A DNA stretch of 64,000 nucleotides from Pseudomonadota bacterium (GTDB lineage: Bacteria > Pseudomonadota > Gammaproteobacteria > Burkholderiales > Burkholderiaceae_C), in the NCBI GenBank assembly GCA_021846965.1, contig JAJZWA010000013.1, positions 1 through 64,000 on the forward strand, read 5' to 3'. The position numbers and the translations under genes were made by a program. The notes beneath the pieces were generated by a model. The model was given only the letters and a program-made list of their open reading frames with translations, was not told the origin of the DNA and did not search any database. Positions 45,843 to 55,257 of this stretch are shown here, one piece after another; positions within the stretch are counted from its first letter, which is position 1, and each line of letters opens with the position of its first letter.

Positions 45843-46910
45843 ATGAAGATCTTCCACAACCCCCTGCACGCCGCGCACGCGGGACGGCAGGAAATGTTCC
45901 GCGGGCGCATGGTGCCCTGTTACGAGTTGCCCGATCGTCTCGACCATGTGCTGGCCGAGCTGCGCCGGCGTCCGCTGGGCGAGCTGCTCGAGCCGGCCGT
46001 GGACGACGCCGCGTTGCGCCAGGCCTTGCTTCGCGTGCACACCAGCGCCTACCTCGATTTCCTGCAGGGCGCCTGGCAGGACTGGGTGGCGCTGGACCCC
46101 GACAACGCGCAGCGCGATGCGCTGCCCTCGGTGTGGCCGCTGGGCCACCGCCATGCCTTTCGCATGGATGCCCCCACGCGGCATTTCGCGGCTCGCCTGG
46201 GCCAGCATGCCTTCGACGCCGGCACGCCGCTGACCGCGGGAAGCTGGGTCGCGGCGCGCGCGGGCGCGGCCTGCGCGCTGGCCGCTGCGCGGGAGCTGCT
46301 GGCGGGCGCGCGCAGCGCCTTCGCGCTGACCCGCCCGCCCGGGCACCATGCCGGCCCCGACTATTTCGGCGGCTACTGCTTCCTGAACAATGCGGCGCTG
46401 GCCGCGCAGGCGCTGCGCGACGGCGGCTGCGCGCGCGTGGCCGTGCTGGACGTGGACTACCACCACGGCAACGGCACGCAGACCCTGTTCTACGAGCGCG
46501 CCGACGTGCTGACGCTGTCGCTGCATGGCGATCCGGCCACCGAATACCCGTACTTCCTGGGCTTCGCCGACGAGCGCGGCGCCGGTGCCGGGCAGGGCTG
46601 CAACCTCAATCTGCCGCTGCCACGCGGCAGCGGCTTCGAGGTCTGGAGCGAGGCGCTGGAGCAGGCGCTGCGCGCGTTGCGGGATTTCGGCGCCCAGGCC
46701 CTGGTGGTGCCGATGGGCCTGGATACCTTCGTCGGGGATCCGATCAGCGGCTTCAGGCTGCACGGCGAGCACTACCTGCGGGTTGGCGAGCGCCTGGCGC
46801 GGGCCGGTCTGCCCACATTGTTCACCTTCGAAGGCGGCTACGCGGTGGCCGAACTGGGGGTCAACGCGGTCAACCTGCTGCAAGGCTTCGAGACGGGCGC
46901 GGGAGGCTGA
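45843..46910 (+). CDS. Histone-deacetylase-family amidohydrolase, acetylpolyamine amidohydrolase type
   Basis: A 355-residue Zn-dependent deacetylase of the HDAC/AphA superfamily. Active-site motifs are TRPPGHHAGPDYFGGYCFLN (two His), VLDVDYHHGNGTQ (zinc ligands Asp and His) and PMGLDTFVGDPISGF (third ligand Asp). The start MKIFHNPLHAAHAGRQEMF resembles acetylpolyamine amidohydrolases, which deacetylate acetylputrescine, acetylcadaverine or acetylspermidine. Substrate is inferred. It lies 50 bp after dnaE2 on the same strand, and a shared transcript is possible but there is no functional link. Confidence 0.9.
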   Translation: MKIFHNPLHAAHAGRQEMFRGRMVPCYELPDRLDHVLAELRRRPLGELLEPAVDDAALRQALLRVHTSAYLDFLQGAWQDWVALDPDNAQRDALPSVWPLGHRHAFRMDAPTRHFAARLGQHAFDAGTPLTAGSWVAARAGAACALAAARELLAGARSAFALTRPPGHHAGPDYFGGYCFLNNAALAAQALRDGGCARVAVLDVDYHHGNGTQTLFYERADVLTLSLHGDPATEYPYFLGFADERGAGAGQGCNLNLPLPRGSGFEVWSEALEQALRALRDFGAQALVVPMGLDTFVGDPISGFRLHGEHYLRVGERLARAGLPTLFTFEGGYAVAELGVNAVNLLQGFETGAGG

Positions 46911-46999
46911 GCCGCGGCCCCGCGCGGGCGGCGCAGCGGGGCGCCCGCCCTGCGCGATCCGTGCACAATAGGGCGTATGCGCGAACCCCGGTACCGGCC

Positions 47000-47650
47000 A
47001 TGAATCCCATCGTCTCCTCTCTGCTCGCCTTCAGTGCCGCGGCGCTGGTGCTGACCATCACCCCGGGGGTGGACACCGCCGTGGTGCTGCGCAGCGCGGC
47101 CGGCTCGGGGCGACGGCGCGGAGCGGCGGCCGCGCTGGGCGTGGCCATGGGTTGCCTGGCCTGGGGCCTGCTCGCCGCGGCCGGCCTGGCCGCGCTGCTC
47201 GCGGCCTCGTCCCGCGCCTACGACGCCTTGCGCCTGCTGGGCGCTGCCTACCTGGCCTGGCTGGGCCTGCGGCTGCTGCTGCGCCCGGGTCGATCCTTCG
47301 CGCAGCCGGCGCAGCGCGGCGACGAGGCGGGAGCGCCGCGGGGCGTCGCCGCGTCGGGTCTGGCTTCGGACTGGCTGCGCGGGCTGCTGACCAATCTGCT
47401 CAATCCCAAGGTCGGGGTGTTCTACGTGAGTTTCCTGCCCCAGTTCGTGCCCCACGGCGTGTGGGTCGGGGGCTTCCTGTTCCTGCTGGCCTGCGTGCAC
47501 GTGGTGCTTTCGCTGGCCTGGTTCGCCGTGTTGATCGCGGCCACCGCGCCGATCGGGCGCTGGCTTTCCAGCCGGCGCGTGGCGCGTGCGCTCGATCGCT
47601 GCACCGGCCTGGTGTTCCTGGCCTTCGGCGCGCGCCTGGCCGCTGGCTGA
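47000..47650 (+). CDS. LysE/RhtB-family amino-acid exporter
   Basis: A 216-residue inner-membrane exporter of the LysE family with six hydrophobic segments: FSAAALVLTITPGVDTAVVL, GVAMGCLAWGLLAAAGLAAL, RLLGAAYLAWLGLRLLL, then LLTNLLNPKVGVFYVSFLPQ, LFLLACVHVVLSLAWFAVLI and a C-terminal helix. The motifs TPGVDT and NPKVGVFYVSFLPQF are diagnostic. The substrate is likely a neutral or basic amino acid, not determinable here. The ATG at 47000 was chosen because earlier codons in frame lie in the deacetylase gene. Confidence 0.9.
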   Translation: MNPIVSSLLAFSAAALVLTITPGVDTAVVLRSAAGSGRRRGAAAALGVAMGCLAWGLLAAAGLAALLAASSRAYDALRLLGAAYLAWLGLRLLLRPGRSFAQPAQRGDEAGAPRGVAASGLASDWLRGLLTNLLNPKVGVFYVSFLPQFVPHGVWVGGFLFLLACVHVVLSLAWFAVLIAATAPIGRWLSSRRVARALDRCTGLVFLAFGARLAAG

Positions 47651-47667
47651 TTCCGGGAGAGTCCTGC

Positions 47668-48516
47668 ATGGCCTTGCGTTTCGAGGGAAGTTCCGATTAC
47701 GTGGCGACGGAGGATCTGAAGATCGCCGTCAACGCGGCGATCACGCTGCAGCGTCCGCTGCTGATCAAGGGCGAGCCGGGGACCGGCAAGACCATGCTGG
47801 CCGAGGAGGTGGCGCGCGCCCTCGATCTCCCGCTGCTGCAGTGGCATGTGAAGTCCACGACCAAGGCCCAGCAGGGCCTGTACGAGTACGACGCCGTCTC
47901 GCGTCTGCGTGACTCGCAGCTCGGCGACGCCAAGGTGCACGACATCCGCAACTACATCGTCAAGGGCGTGCTGTGGGAGGCCTTCGACCATGAAGGCCCC
48001 TGCGTGATCCTGATCGACGAGATCGACAAGGCCGACATCGAGTTCCCCAACGACCTGCTGCGTGAACTCGACCGCATGGAATTCCATTGCTACGAGACCC
48101 GCGAGACCGTCCGGGCACGCCACCGGCCCGTGGTGTTCATCACCTCGAACAACGAGAAGGAACTGCCCGACGCCTTCCTGCGCCGCTGCTTTTTCCACTA
48201 CATCCGCTTTCCCGACCGCGAGACCATGGCGCGCATCGTGGACGTGCATTTTCCCGGGCTGCGCAAGGAATTGCTGACCGAGGCGCTGGAGGTGTTCTTC
48301 GGCCTGCGCGAGGTGCAGGGCCTGAAGAAGAAGCCCTCCACCTCGGAACTGATCGACTGGCTCAAGCTGCTGGTGGCCGAGGACATCGGCCCCGAGGCGC
48401 TGCGCAGCGGCGACCACAAGGTGGTGGTGCCGCCGCTGCACGGGGCGCTGCTGAAGAACGAGCAGGATGTGCATTTGTTCGAGCGTCTGGTGTTCATGGC
48501 ACGCCACAACCGATGA
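47668..48516 (+). CDS. MoxR-family AAA+ ATPase
   Basis: A 282-residue AAA+ ATPase of the MoxR/CbbQ/NorQ group, which works with VWA-domain partners to activate or load metal cofactors into enzymes. Walker A is LLIKGEPGTGKTMLAEEVAR (Lys41), Walker B is VILIDEIDKADIEF, and sensor 1 is VVFITSNNEKELPDAFLRRC. The ATG at 47668 has GGGAGA upstream and fits the family N-terminus (MALRFEGSSDYVATEDL). It is followed 21 bp later by a VWA-domain protein, the usual pair. The client enzyme is not evident nearby. Confidence 0.93.
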   Translation: MALRFEGSSDYVATEDLKIAVNAAITLQRPLLIKGEPGTGKTMLAEEVARALDLPLLQWHVKSTTKAQQGLYEYDAVSRLRDSQLGDAKVHDIRNYIVKGVLWEAFDHEGPCVILIDEIDKADIEFPNDLLRELDRMEFHCYETRETVRARHRPVVFITSNNEKELPDAFLRRCFFHYIRFPDRETMARIVDVHFPGLRKELLTEALEVFFGLREVQGLKKKPSTSELIDWLKLLVAEDIGPEALRSGDHKVVVPPLHGALLKNEQDVHLFERLVFMARHNR

Positions 48517-48537
48517 ACGGCGCCCCCCACGCCCGCC

Positions 48538-49710
48538 ATGCTGATCGACTTTTTCCTGCATCTGCGTGACTGCGGCCTGGCGGTCTCCACGCGCGAGTAT
48601 CTGGGCTTGCTGGAGGCGCTGCGGGCGCGGGTGATCGGGCATTCCATCGACGAGTTCTATGCCCTGTCGCGTGCCGCGCTGGTCAAGGACGAGTCGAACT
48701 ACGACAAGTTCGACCGCGCTTTCGGTCAGTACTTCCGCGGCGTGCAGAACCTGCCGGGCCTGCAGGCGGAGATTCCCGAGGAGTGGCTGCGCGCGTCGAT
48801 GCGCAGGCACCTGTCGCCCGAGGACAGGGCGCGCCTGGAAAAGCTGGGATGGGATCGCCTGATGGAAGAGTTCCGCAAGCGCCTGGAGGAGCAGAAAGGG
48901 CGCCACGCCGGCGGCAGTCGCTGGATCGGCACCGGCGGCAGCAGCCCCTTCGGGCACGGCGGCTACCACCCCGAGGGCATCCGCGTGGGCGGCCCCTCGG
49001 CCGGCAACCGCAGCGCCGTCAAGGTATGGGAGCGTCGCGAGTACGACAACCTGGACGACCAGGTGGAACTGGGCACGCGCAACATCAAGGTGGCGCTGCG
49101 CCGGCTGCGTCGTTTCGCGCGCGAGGGGGCGGCCGACGAGCTGGACCTGGACGGCACCGTGCTGGGCACCGCGCGCAACGCCGGCTGGCTGGACCTGCGC
49201 ATGCGCGCGCAGCGCCACAACCGCGTGAAGGTGCTGCTGTTCCTCGACGTCGGCGGCTCGATGGACGAGCACATCCGCATCTGCGAGGAACTGTTCTCGG
49301 CCGCGCGCGGCGAGTTCAAGCATCTGGAACATTTCTATTTCCACAATTGCATCTACGACCATGTGTGGAAGGACAACCGGCGGCGCCACGCCGAGCGCCT
49401 GGACCTGCGCGATCTGATGCACAAGTTCGGCGAGGACTACAAGGTCGTGGTGGTCGGCGACGCGACCATGAGCCCCTACGAGATCCTGCAGCCGGGCGGC
49501 GCGCTCGAATTCGCCAACGAGGAGCCCGGCGCGGCCTGGCTGCAGCGCCTGCTGCAGACCTGGCGCCACGCCGTGTGGCTCAACCCGACCCCTCCCAATC
49601 TGTGGCAGTACCACCATTCCATCGAGATCATCCGTAGCATCTTCGGCGCACGCATGTTCCCGATGACCCTCGACGGACTCTCGCGCGCGATGCGCGAGCT
49701 CAACAAGTGA
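48538..49710 (+). CDS. VWA-domain protein, CoxE-like partner of MoxR
   Basis: A 390-residue cytoplasmic protein. The N-terminal helical half (LIDFFLHLRDCGLAVSTREY, FDRAFGQYFRGVQNLPGL) is followed by a Gly/Ser-rich linker (GGSRWIGTGGSSPFGHGGYH) and a von Willebrand factor A domain whose MIDAS motif is LLFLDVGGSMDEH (DxGxS-like with Gly where Ser is common). CoxE/CbbO-type VWA proteins pair with MoxR ATPases as metal-insertion or remodelling chaperones. Its stop overlaps the following gene's GTG by four bases (GTGA). Confidence 0.88.
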   Translation: MLIDFFLHLRDCGLAVSTREYLGLLEALRARVIGHSIDEFYALSRAALVKDESNYDKFDRAFGQYFRGVQNLPGLQAEIPEEWLRASMRRHLSPEDRARLEKLGWDRLMEEFRKRLEEQKGRHAGGSRWIGTGGSSPFGHGGYHPEGIRVGGPSAGNRSAVKVWERREYDNLDDQVELGTRNIKVALRRLRRFAREGAADELDLDGTVLGTARNAGWLDLRMRAQRHNRVKVLLFLDVGGSMDEHIRICEELFSAARGEFKHLEHFYFHNCIYDHVWKDNRRRHAERLDLRDLMHKFGEDYKVVVVGDATMSPYEILQPGGALEFANEEPGAAWLQRLLQTWRHAVWLNPTPPNLWQYHHSIEIIRSIFGARMFPMTLDGLSRAMRELNK

Positions 49711-50726
49711 CCCTGCCCCATCCCGGACCGGCGCAAGCCGGCGCGCCGCATCCCCGCGAAGCCCTGTTCGCCGCCGGCGATCCACCGCTGGCCCTGGCTG
49801 CCTGCGAACATTACGCGGGAAGCCGCCGCCTGCTCGACAAGGCCCTGGCCCTGCAGGCGAGCCTGGGCCCGGTGTTCGATGTCACCGCCGATTGCGAGGA
49901 CGGCGCCGCGGCCGGGCAGGAGGCCGAGCAGGCGTGCATGGTGGCCGAACTGGTGAATTCCCCGGCCAATCGCTTCGAGCGGGTCGGCGTGCGCATCCAC
50001 GCCCCCTCCCATCCCTGCTGGCGCGACGAGGTGCGGCGCATCGTGGTCGAGGCCGGCCCCCGCCTGGCCTATGTCACCATTCCCAAGGTCGCCAGCGAGC
50101 ACGAGGTGCTCGAGGTGGCCGAGGCGGTGCAGGAAGCCGCGCGCGAGGGCGGGCGCAGGTCGGCGCTGCCGGTGCACGTGCTGATCGAGACCCACGGAGC
50201 CTTGCGCCGGGTGTGGGAAATCGCCGCGCTGCCGCAGGTCGAGGTGCTGGACTTCGGCATCATGGACTGGGTCAGCGCGCACCGCGGCGCCATCGACGCC
50301 CGGGCCATGCACAGCCCGGGCCAGTTCGAGCATCCGCTGGTGGTGCGAGCCAAGGCCGAGATCGCCTCCGCCGCGCTGGCCCACGGGCGCATGGCCGCGC
50401 ACAACGTGTGCACCGAGCTGCGCGACCCGGAGGTCGTGCGCTCGGATGCGCTGCGCGCGCGGCAGGAATTCGGCTTCCAGCGCATGTGGAGCATCCACCC
50501 GCTGCAGATCGCGCCCATCGTCGAGGCCATGCGCCCGGAGTTCGACCAGGTGGAGCAGGCCGCGCAGATCCTGCTGGCCGCGCAGGCGAATCAGTGGGGG
50601 CCCATCCAGCACGCGGGCAGGCTGCACGACCGCGCCTCCTATCGCTACTACTGGTCGCTGCTGGAGCGCGCCCGCGCCACCGGCCAGCACATTCCCGAGC
50701 AGGCCGTCCAGGCCTTTTTCGCCTGA
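49707..50726 (+). CDS. HpcH/HpaI-family CoA-ester lyase
   Basis: A 339-residue TIM-barrel protein of the HpcH/HpaI/citrate lyase beta group. Motifs are VFDVTADCEDGAAAGQEAEQ (metal-binding Glu-Asp), VGVRIHAPSHPCWRDEV, VTIPKVASEHEV, HVLIETHGALRRV and FGIMDWVSAHRGAID. Close relatives are malyl-CoA/beta-methylmalyl-CoA lyases or malyl-CoA thioesterases. The exact substrate cannot be read. The start is GTG at 49707, overlapping the VWA stop by four bases, so it is translated with the MoxR-VWA pair. The C-terminal extension (RYYWSLLERARATGQ) is typical of the longer subgroup. Confidence 0.88.
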   Translation: MTLPHPGPAQAGAPHPREALFAAGDPPLALAACEHYAGSRRLLDKALALQASLGPVFDVTADCEDGAAAGQEAEQACMVAELVNSPANRFERVGVRIHAPSHPCWRDEVRRIVVEAGPRLAYVTIPKVASEHEVLEVAEAVQEAAREGGRRSALPVHVLIETHGALRRVWEIAALPQVEVLDFGIMDWVSAHRGAIDARAMHSPGQFEHPLVVRAKAEIASAALAHGRMAAHNVCTELRDPEVVRSDALRARQEFGFQRMWSIHPLQIAPIVEAMRPEFDQVEQAAQILLAAQANQWGPIQHAGRLHDRASYRYYWSLLERARATGQHIPEQAVQAFFA

Positions 50727-50742
50727 AGCTCCGCGTCGTCGC

Positions 50743-52833
50743 TCAATCCCAGCGCGCGGCGACCCTGGAGGCCAGGTCCGTGGCGGGTGCGTCGGCGGGG
50801 CAGGGCGCGGCGGGAGGGGCGCCGGGCTGCCGCAGGTCGGCCACGGTCTTCTCGTGCATGCGCGCACGCACCGCGTCGTCGAGGAACCGGCTGGGCAGCG
50901 CGTACACATGGGCATCGCCATGGCGTGCCTGCTGGCCCACGAAAAAGCGCTGCGGCACCAGCAGTTCCAAGTGCTCGCGCGCGCGGGTCATCGCCACGTA
51001 CAGCAGGCGTCGCTCCTCATCGAGCTGGCGCGCATCGTCGCAAGCGAGGTCGGAGGGAATGCAGCCGTCCACCGCGTTGAGCACGTAGACGGCCTTCCAT
51101 TCCTGCCCCTTGGCCGAGTGCATGGTGGACAGGATCAGGTAGTCCTCGTCGCGATGCGCGGGGCCGGCCAGGTCGCTGCCCAGCTCCGGCGGGTCCAGCG
51201 TCAGTTCGGTGAGAAAGCGCTCGGCATTGCCGTAGGAGCCGGCGATGTGCGCCAGCTGGCGCAGGTCGGCGGCGCGGGCAGCCGCGTCGTCGTGCAGGCG
51301 CGGCAGCTGGGTTTCGTACCAGGCGCGAGCCAGCTCGACCGGCGCCGGCCACGGGGGCCGGGCGTGCAGCCGCAGCCACAGCGCGAGCAGCGCATTCCAG
51401 TCCTCGCGCGCCGCCGCGGGGGGCTGGAACTCGCGCAGCGCCTGCACCGGATCGGCGGCCGCCTGCAGCGCGTCGAGCAGGCGGCGCGCCTGCGCCGGGC
51501 CGATGCCCGGGAGCAGTTGCGCCACGCGGAAGGCCGCCAGTCGGTGGCGCGGGTTGGCCGCCCAGCGCAGCAGGCTGAGCAGGTCCTTCACATGCGCCGT
51601 GTCGAGAAAGCGCAGGCCGCCGAACTTCACGAAGGGAATGCCGCGCCGCGTCAACTCCAGCTCCAGCGTGGCACTGTGCTGGGAGGCGCGAAACAGCACC
51701 GCCTGCTGGCGCAGGCGCATGCCGAGCTCGCGCTGGCGCAGCACCTGGGTGGCCACGTGGGCCGCCTGCGCGGACTCGTCGGCCACGTGCACCAGCTCGG
51801 GCAGCCAGTTCGACGCGCGGTCGGTCCACAGGCGTTTGGAGTAGCCCTCGGCCGCCTGCGCCATCAGCGCGTTGGCGGCGTCCAGGATCGGCTGGGTGCT
51901 GCGGTAGTTGCGAGTCAGGCCCAGCACGCGCGCGGGGCTGGGGTACTGGGCCGGGAAGTCGAGGATGTTGCGCACCTCGGCGGCCCGGAAGGAATAGATG
52001 GACTGCGCGTCGTCGCCCACCGCGGTGACGCCGCGGCCGTCCGGCTTGAGCGCGCGCACGATGCGCGCCTGCAGCCGGTTGGTGTCCTGGTACTCGTCCA
52101 CCAGCAGGTGGTCGAACCGGCTGCCCACGCTGGCGGCCAGCACGGGCTCGTCCATCAGCTGGGCCCACCACAGCAGCAGGTCGTCGAAATCCAGCAGGTG
52201 CTGACGCAGTTTTTCCGCGGTATAGGACTGGAACAGCAGGCGCAACTCGGCTTCGTGCGAGGCGCACCAGGGGAACTGCGCGCGCAGCACCTCGCCCAGC
52301 GCCTCCCCGCTGTTCACGCAACGCGAGTGGATGGCCAGGCAGGTGCCCTTGAGCGGGAAACGCGCCCGCCGATCGCCCAGGCCCAGCGCCTGGCGCTGCA
52401 GGCCCAGCAGGTCCTCGGCATCGCCGCGATCCAGCACGCTGAAATCGGCGGCCAGGCCGATGCGCGGCGCGTATTCGCGCAGCAGGCGCGCGGCCACGGA
52501 ATGAAAGGTGCCGGCCCAGGGCAGATGCGGCGGCGCCTGCGCGGCCGGCAGTTCCAGCGCGCGGTGCAGCGCCGCGCCCACCCGGCGCTGCAGGTCCTGG
52601 GCGGCGCGGCGCGAGAAACTCAGCAGCAGCATGCGTTGCGCATCGGCGCCGTCGAGCACGAGGCGGGCCACGCGCGCGGCCAGGGTGGTCGTCTTGCCCG
52701 AGCCGGCGCCCGCGATCAGCAGCAGGGCAGGCGAGGCTTGTCCGGGGGCTCCGTGGGCCACGGCGGCCCGCTGCTCCCGGTCGAGGCCGAACAGCTCGGT
52801 GCAGCAAGCCACGGAATCGGCGACGGGAGACAT
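50743..52833 (-). CDS. UvrD/Rep-family superfamily 1 DNA helicase
   Basis: A 696-residue ATP-dependent 3'-5' DNA helicase. Motifs in order are LDREQRAAV (Q motif), LIAGAGSGKTTTLAAR (Walker A), LLSFSRRAAQDLQRRV, WAGTFHSVAARLL, LLVDEYQDTNRLQ (II), VGDDAQSIYSFRAAE (III), LTRNYRSTQPIL (IV), ILSTMHSAKGQEW (V) and RLLYVAMTRAREHLELL (VI). It is shorter than Rep/UvrD in some loops but complete, so likely functional in repair or replication restart. It is convergent with the lyase gene, 16 bp away. The start at 52833 gives a short N-terminal lead before the Q motif. Confidence 0.93.
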   Translation of the reverse strand: MSPVADSVACCTELFGLDREQRAAVAHGAPGQASPALLLIAGAGSGKTTTLAARVARLVLDGADAQRMLLLSFSRRAAQDLQRRVGAALHRALELPAAQAPPHLPWAGTFHSVAARLLREYAPRIGLAADFSVLDRGDAEDLLGLQRQALGLGDRRARFPLKGTCLAIHSRCVNSGEALGEVLRAQFPWCASHEAELRLLFQSYTAEKLRQHLLDFDDLLLWWAQLMDEPVLAASVGSRFDHLLVDEYQDTNRLQARIVRALKPDGRGVTAVGDDAQSIYSFRAAEVRNILDFPAQYPSPARVLGLTRNYRSTQPILDAANALMAQAAEGYSKRLWTDRASNWLPELVHVADESAQAAHVATQVLRQRELGMRLRQQAVLFRASQHSATLELELTRRGIPFVKFGGLRFLDTAHVKDLLSLLRWAANPRHRLAAFRVAQLLPGIGPAQARRLLDALQAAADPVQALREFQPPAAAREDWNALLALWLRLHARPPWPAPVELARAWYETQLPRLHDDAAARAADLRQLAHIAGSYGNAERFLTELTLDPPELGSDLAGPAHRDEDYLILSTMHSAKGQEWKAVYVLNAVDGCIPSDLACDDARQLDEERRLLYVAMTRAREHLELLVPQRFFVGQQARHGDAHVYALPSRFLDDAVRARMHEKTVADLRQPGAPPAAPCPADAPATDLASRVAARWD

Positions 52834-52962
52834 GGGCGGGGCGGGGGCGACGGTGACTCGGAAAACTGTTCAAGCATACAGCATGCGGGCGGCGTGTCCG
52901 GCCCGCGCGCTATGCTGTGAGCCTGGCGGTTCCAACCTGCGCGTCGCGTTGCGAGATTGCTC

Positions 52963-53571
52963 ATGAGTCCTTCCCCCGGCGCGGGCCCCGGTGATCCCGG
53001 GAGCCTGCTGGAGTCCATGCGTCGCCGCAGCCAGACGGGGCCGCGTCATCTGCTCGAGCCCGGCCCCGACGCGGGGCAGCGCCAGCAGTTGTTCGAGGCC
53101 GCCGCCACGGCGCCGGACCATGGGCAGATCCTGCCGTGGCGTTTCGTGCTCATCGGCGAGCAGGCCCGCGCCCGACTCGGAGAGGCCTTCGAGCAGGCGC
53201 TGCTGGAGCGCGACTCCGACGCGGGCGAGGACGAGCGCCAGCGCGCGCGTGACAAGGCCTCGCGCGCGCCCTTCCTGGCGCTGGCCGTAGTGCGGGAGGG
53301 CGGGGACGGGCAGGAGCACATCCGCCCGCACGAGCGCATGGTCAGCCTGGGCGCGGCCCTGCAAAATCTGCTGCTGACGGCGCACGCGCAAGGCTTCGGG
53401 GCCGGGCTGGTCAGCGGGCTGGCCATGGACAGCCGCGCGCTGCGCGCCTGTTTCTCGCTGGGCGAGCATGAGCGCGCGGTGTGCTTCGTGGCCATCGGCA
53501 CGCCGGCACGCCTTCGCGAGCCGCGTCCGAAGCCTCTGCCGGAGCGTTTCGTCAGCGAACTGGCGCCTTGA
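52963..53571 (+). CDS. Nitroreductase-family flavoprotein (YdjA-like)
   Basis: A 202-residue FMN-dependent oxidoreductase of the nitroreductase superfamily. Supporting motifs are LLESMRRRSQTGPRHLL (FMN phosphate-binding arginines), AAATAPDHGQILPWRFVLIG, HERMVSLGAALQNLLLTAHAQGFG (broken into family segments) and VCFVAIGTPA. The acid/amide signature APDHGQ resembles YdjA-type minimal nitroreductases of about 185 residues. The ATG at 52963 was preferred over a TTG two codons earlier. Substrate unknown. It is divergent from the helicase gene. Confidence 0.88.
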   Translation: MSPSPGAGPGDPGSLLESMRRRSQTGPRHLLEPGPDAGQRQQLFEAAATAPDHGQILPWRFVLIGEQARARLGEAFEQALLERDSDAGEDERQRARDKASRAPFLALAVVREGGDGQEHIRPHERMVSLGAALQNLLLTAHAQGFGAGLVSGLAMDSRALRACFSLGEHERAVCFVAIGTPARLREPRPKPLPERFVSELAP

Positions 53572-53651
53572 GGCTGGCGGGCCGGGCACGCCGCCGCCCC
53601 GGGACGCCTGGCAGCACGCGAATCGTGCCGGCCGGGGAATCCATGGCTGGC

Positions 53652-55247
53652 TCAGCCGGCCAGGGTGCTCGCGCCGGCGACGCGCGAGACCGGTTCGGTG
53701 GCAGCGGCCGCCGCAGGACCTTGCAGCTCCACGCAGTTGCGCCCGGCCTGCTTGGCCCGGTACATGGCCTCGTCGGCGCGGGCCAATGCGCCGTCGATGT
53801 CGTCGTGCGGGCCGTCGATCAGCGCCACGCCGATGCTCACGCTGAGCTGCAGGCGCAGACCCTGGCAGCGCAGCGCATGGTCGCACACGGCGCGGCGCAG
53901 GCGTTCGGCGGCTTCCATCGCCTGCGCGGTGTCCATGCCCGGCAGCAAGGCCGCGAATTCCTCGCCACCGATGCGGGCGAGCAGGTCCTGCTCGCGCAGC
54001 ACCGCGGCCAGGCGCCCGGCGAGCTGCTGCAGCACGAGGTCGCCCACGGCATGACCGTGGTTGTCGTTGATCGACTTGAACAGGTCCACATCCAGCGCCA
54101 GCAGGGCCAGCGGCGCCGGCGCGCATTGGCGCCGAGCCTGCTCGGCGCGCAGGAAGAAGCCGCGCCGGTTGTGCAGCGCGGTCAGCGGATCGGTGTGCGC
54201 AAGGCGCCGCAGTTCGTGCTCCTGACGCTTGCGGTGGGTGATTTCCACCAGGCTGGCCAGCACCGCCCGGCGCCCGCCGTAGCGCAGCTTGCGGGCCGAG
54301 ACCATGACGTCCAGCAGGCGCCGGGAACTGTCGCGGATGCGCATGTCCACGGGGCCGAAAGCCTCGTGGTGCGCCAGGGCCCGTGTGAGCATGTGCCCGG
54401 TCTGCGCATCGGCATAGAAATCCTCCGCCGACAGCTGCGACGGGTCGGGCAGCAGGCGCCGCGGGTCGAGCAGGTCCAGCGCCGCCTGGTTCAGGTGCAG
54501 CAGGCGTCCGCGGCGCTGCCCGGCCAGCATCAGGGGCACCGGGCTGACTTCGAACAGGTGGCGCAGGTTCTGCTCGGCGCTCACGCGTTCAGCGACTTCC
54601 CATTGCAGGCGCCTGCGGTCCAGCCAGGCGTTGCGCTGGGAGCGGTTGTTGTGCGTGGCCAGCTGCCAGCCGACGATGTTGACGAAGCTCAGGATCATCA
54701 CGAACAGCAGCACCGTTCTCGGGGGCGTGGGCAGCAGGCTGAGCATCTGCAGGCTCGCCAGCGCGACCCAGGCCGGCATCATCCACAGCTGCAGCGGACG
54801 CACCATCGGCGCATAGGTGAAGATGATCAGGCAGGCCATGACGGCCGCGATGGCCTGGTAGGACGAGGCCGATCCATGCAGTTGCACGACCGCGCGCTGG
54901 CCCATCAACAGCGCCAGCTGGAACAGGGGCATCCAGATGCGCAGGCCGCGCGGGTCGGCAGGGGAGGCCCGCCGCGTCACCCAGGCCAGTCGCAGCCCGA
55001 CGGCCAGGACCATCGCGCGCACCAGCAGCAGCAGCGGCCACGAGGTCAGGGGCTGGACCAGCAGGTAGTCGGCCAGCATGCCGGCCGCGAAAATCAGACC
55101 GCCCCACAGTGCCACCGCATGGGCATGCGGCGCAAGTTCTCCCCAGGTATCGACGATGAAGGCGTCTTCGTCGGATCGCGCCGGGAACAGGCCGTAGGCC
55201 CCTGGGACGGGGGTGTGGGCAGCGAGGCTCGGGGTGGGGACGACCAT
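53652..55247 (-). CDS. Membrane-bound diguanylate cyclase (PAS-GGDEF) with intact inhibitory site
   Basis: A 531-residue c-di-GMP synthase. About six N-terminal hydrophobic segments (residues about 40-210, including LLLLVRAMVLAVGLRLAW and LLFVMILSFVNIVGWQLA) form a MASE-like sensor, followed by a PAS domain (LRHLFEVSPVPLMLAGQ) and a GGDEF domain starting TDPLTALHNRRGFF. The active site is GGEEF. A product-inhibition motif RxxD (REQD) lies exactly five residues before it, so feedback control is expected. No EAL domain is present. The C-terminus is a short Ala-rich tail. It is followed 10 bp upstream by a thioesterase gene on the same strand. Confidence 0.93.
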   Translation of the reverse strand: MVVPTPSLAAHTPVPGAYGLFPARSDEDAFIVDTWGELAPHAHAVALWGGLIFAAGMLADYLLVQPLTSWPLLLLVRAMVLAVGLRLAWVTRRASPADPRGLRIWMPLFQLALLMGQRAVVQLHGSASSYQAIAAVMACLIIFTYAPMVRPLQLWMMPAWVALASLQMLSLLPTPPRTVLLFVMILSFVNIVGWQLATHNNRSQRNAWLDRRRLQWEVAERVSAEQNLRHLFEVSPVPLMLAGQRRGRLLHLNQAALDLLDPRRLLPDPSQLSAEDFYADAQTGHMLTRALAHHEAFGPVDMRIRDSSRRLLDVMVSARKLRYGGRRAVLASLVEITHRKRQEHELRRLAHTDPLTALHNRRGFFLRAEQARRQCAPAPLALLALDVDLFKSINDNHGHAVGDLVLQQLAGRLAAVLREQDLLARIGGEEFAALLPGMDTAQAMEAAERLRRAVCDHALRCQGLRLQLSVSIGVALIDGPHDDIDGALARADEAMYRAKQAGRNCVELQGPAAAAATEPVSRVAGASTLAG

Positions 55248-55257
55248 GCGCGGGGCT

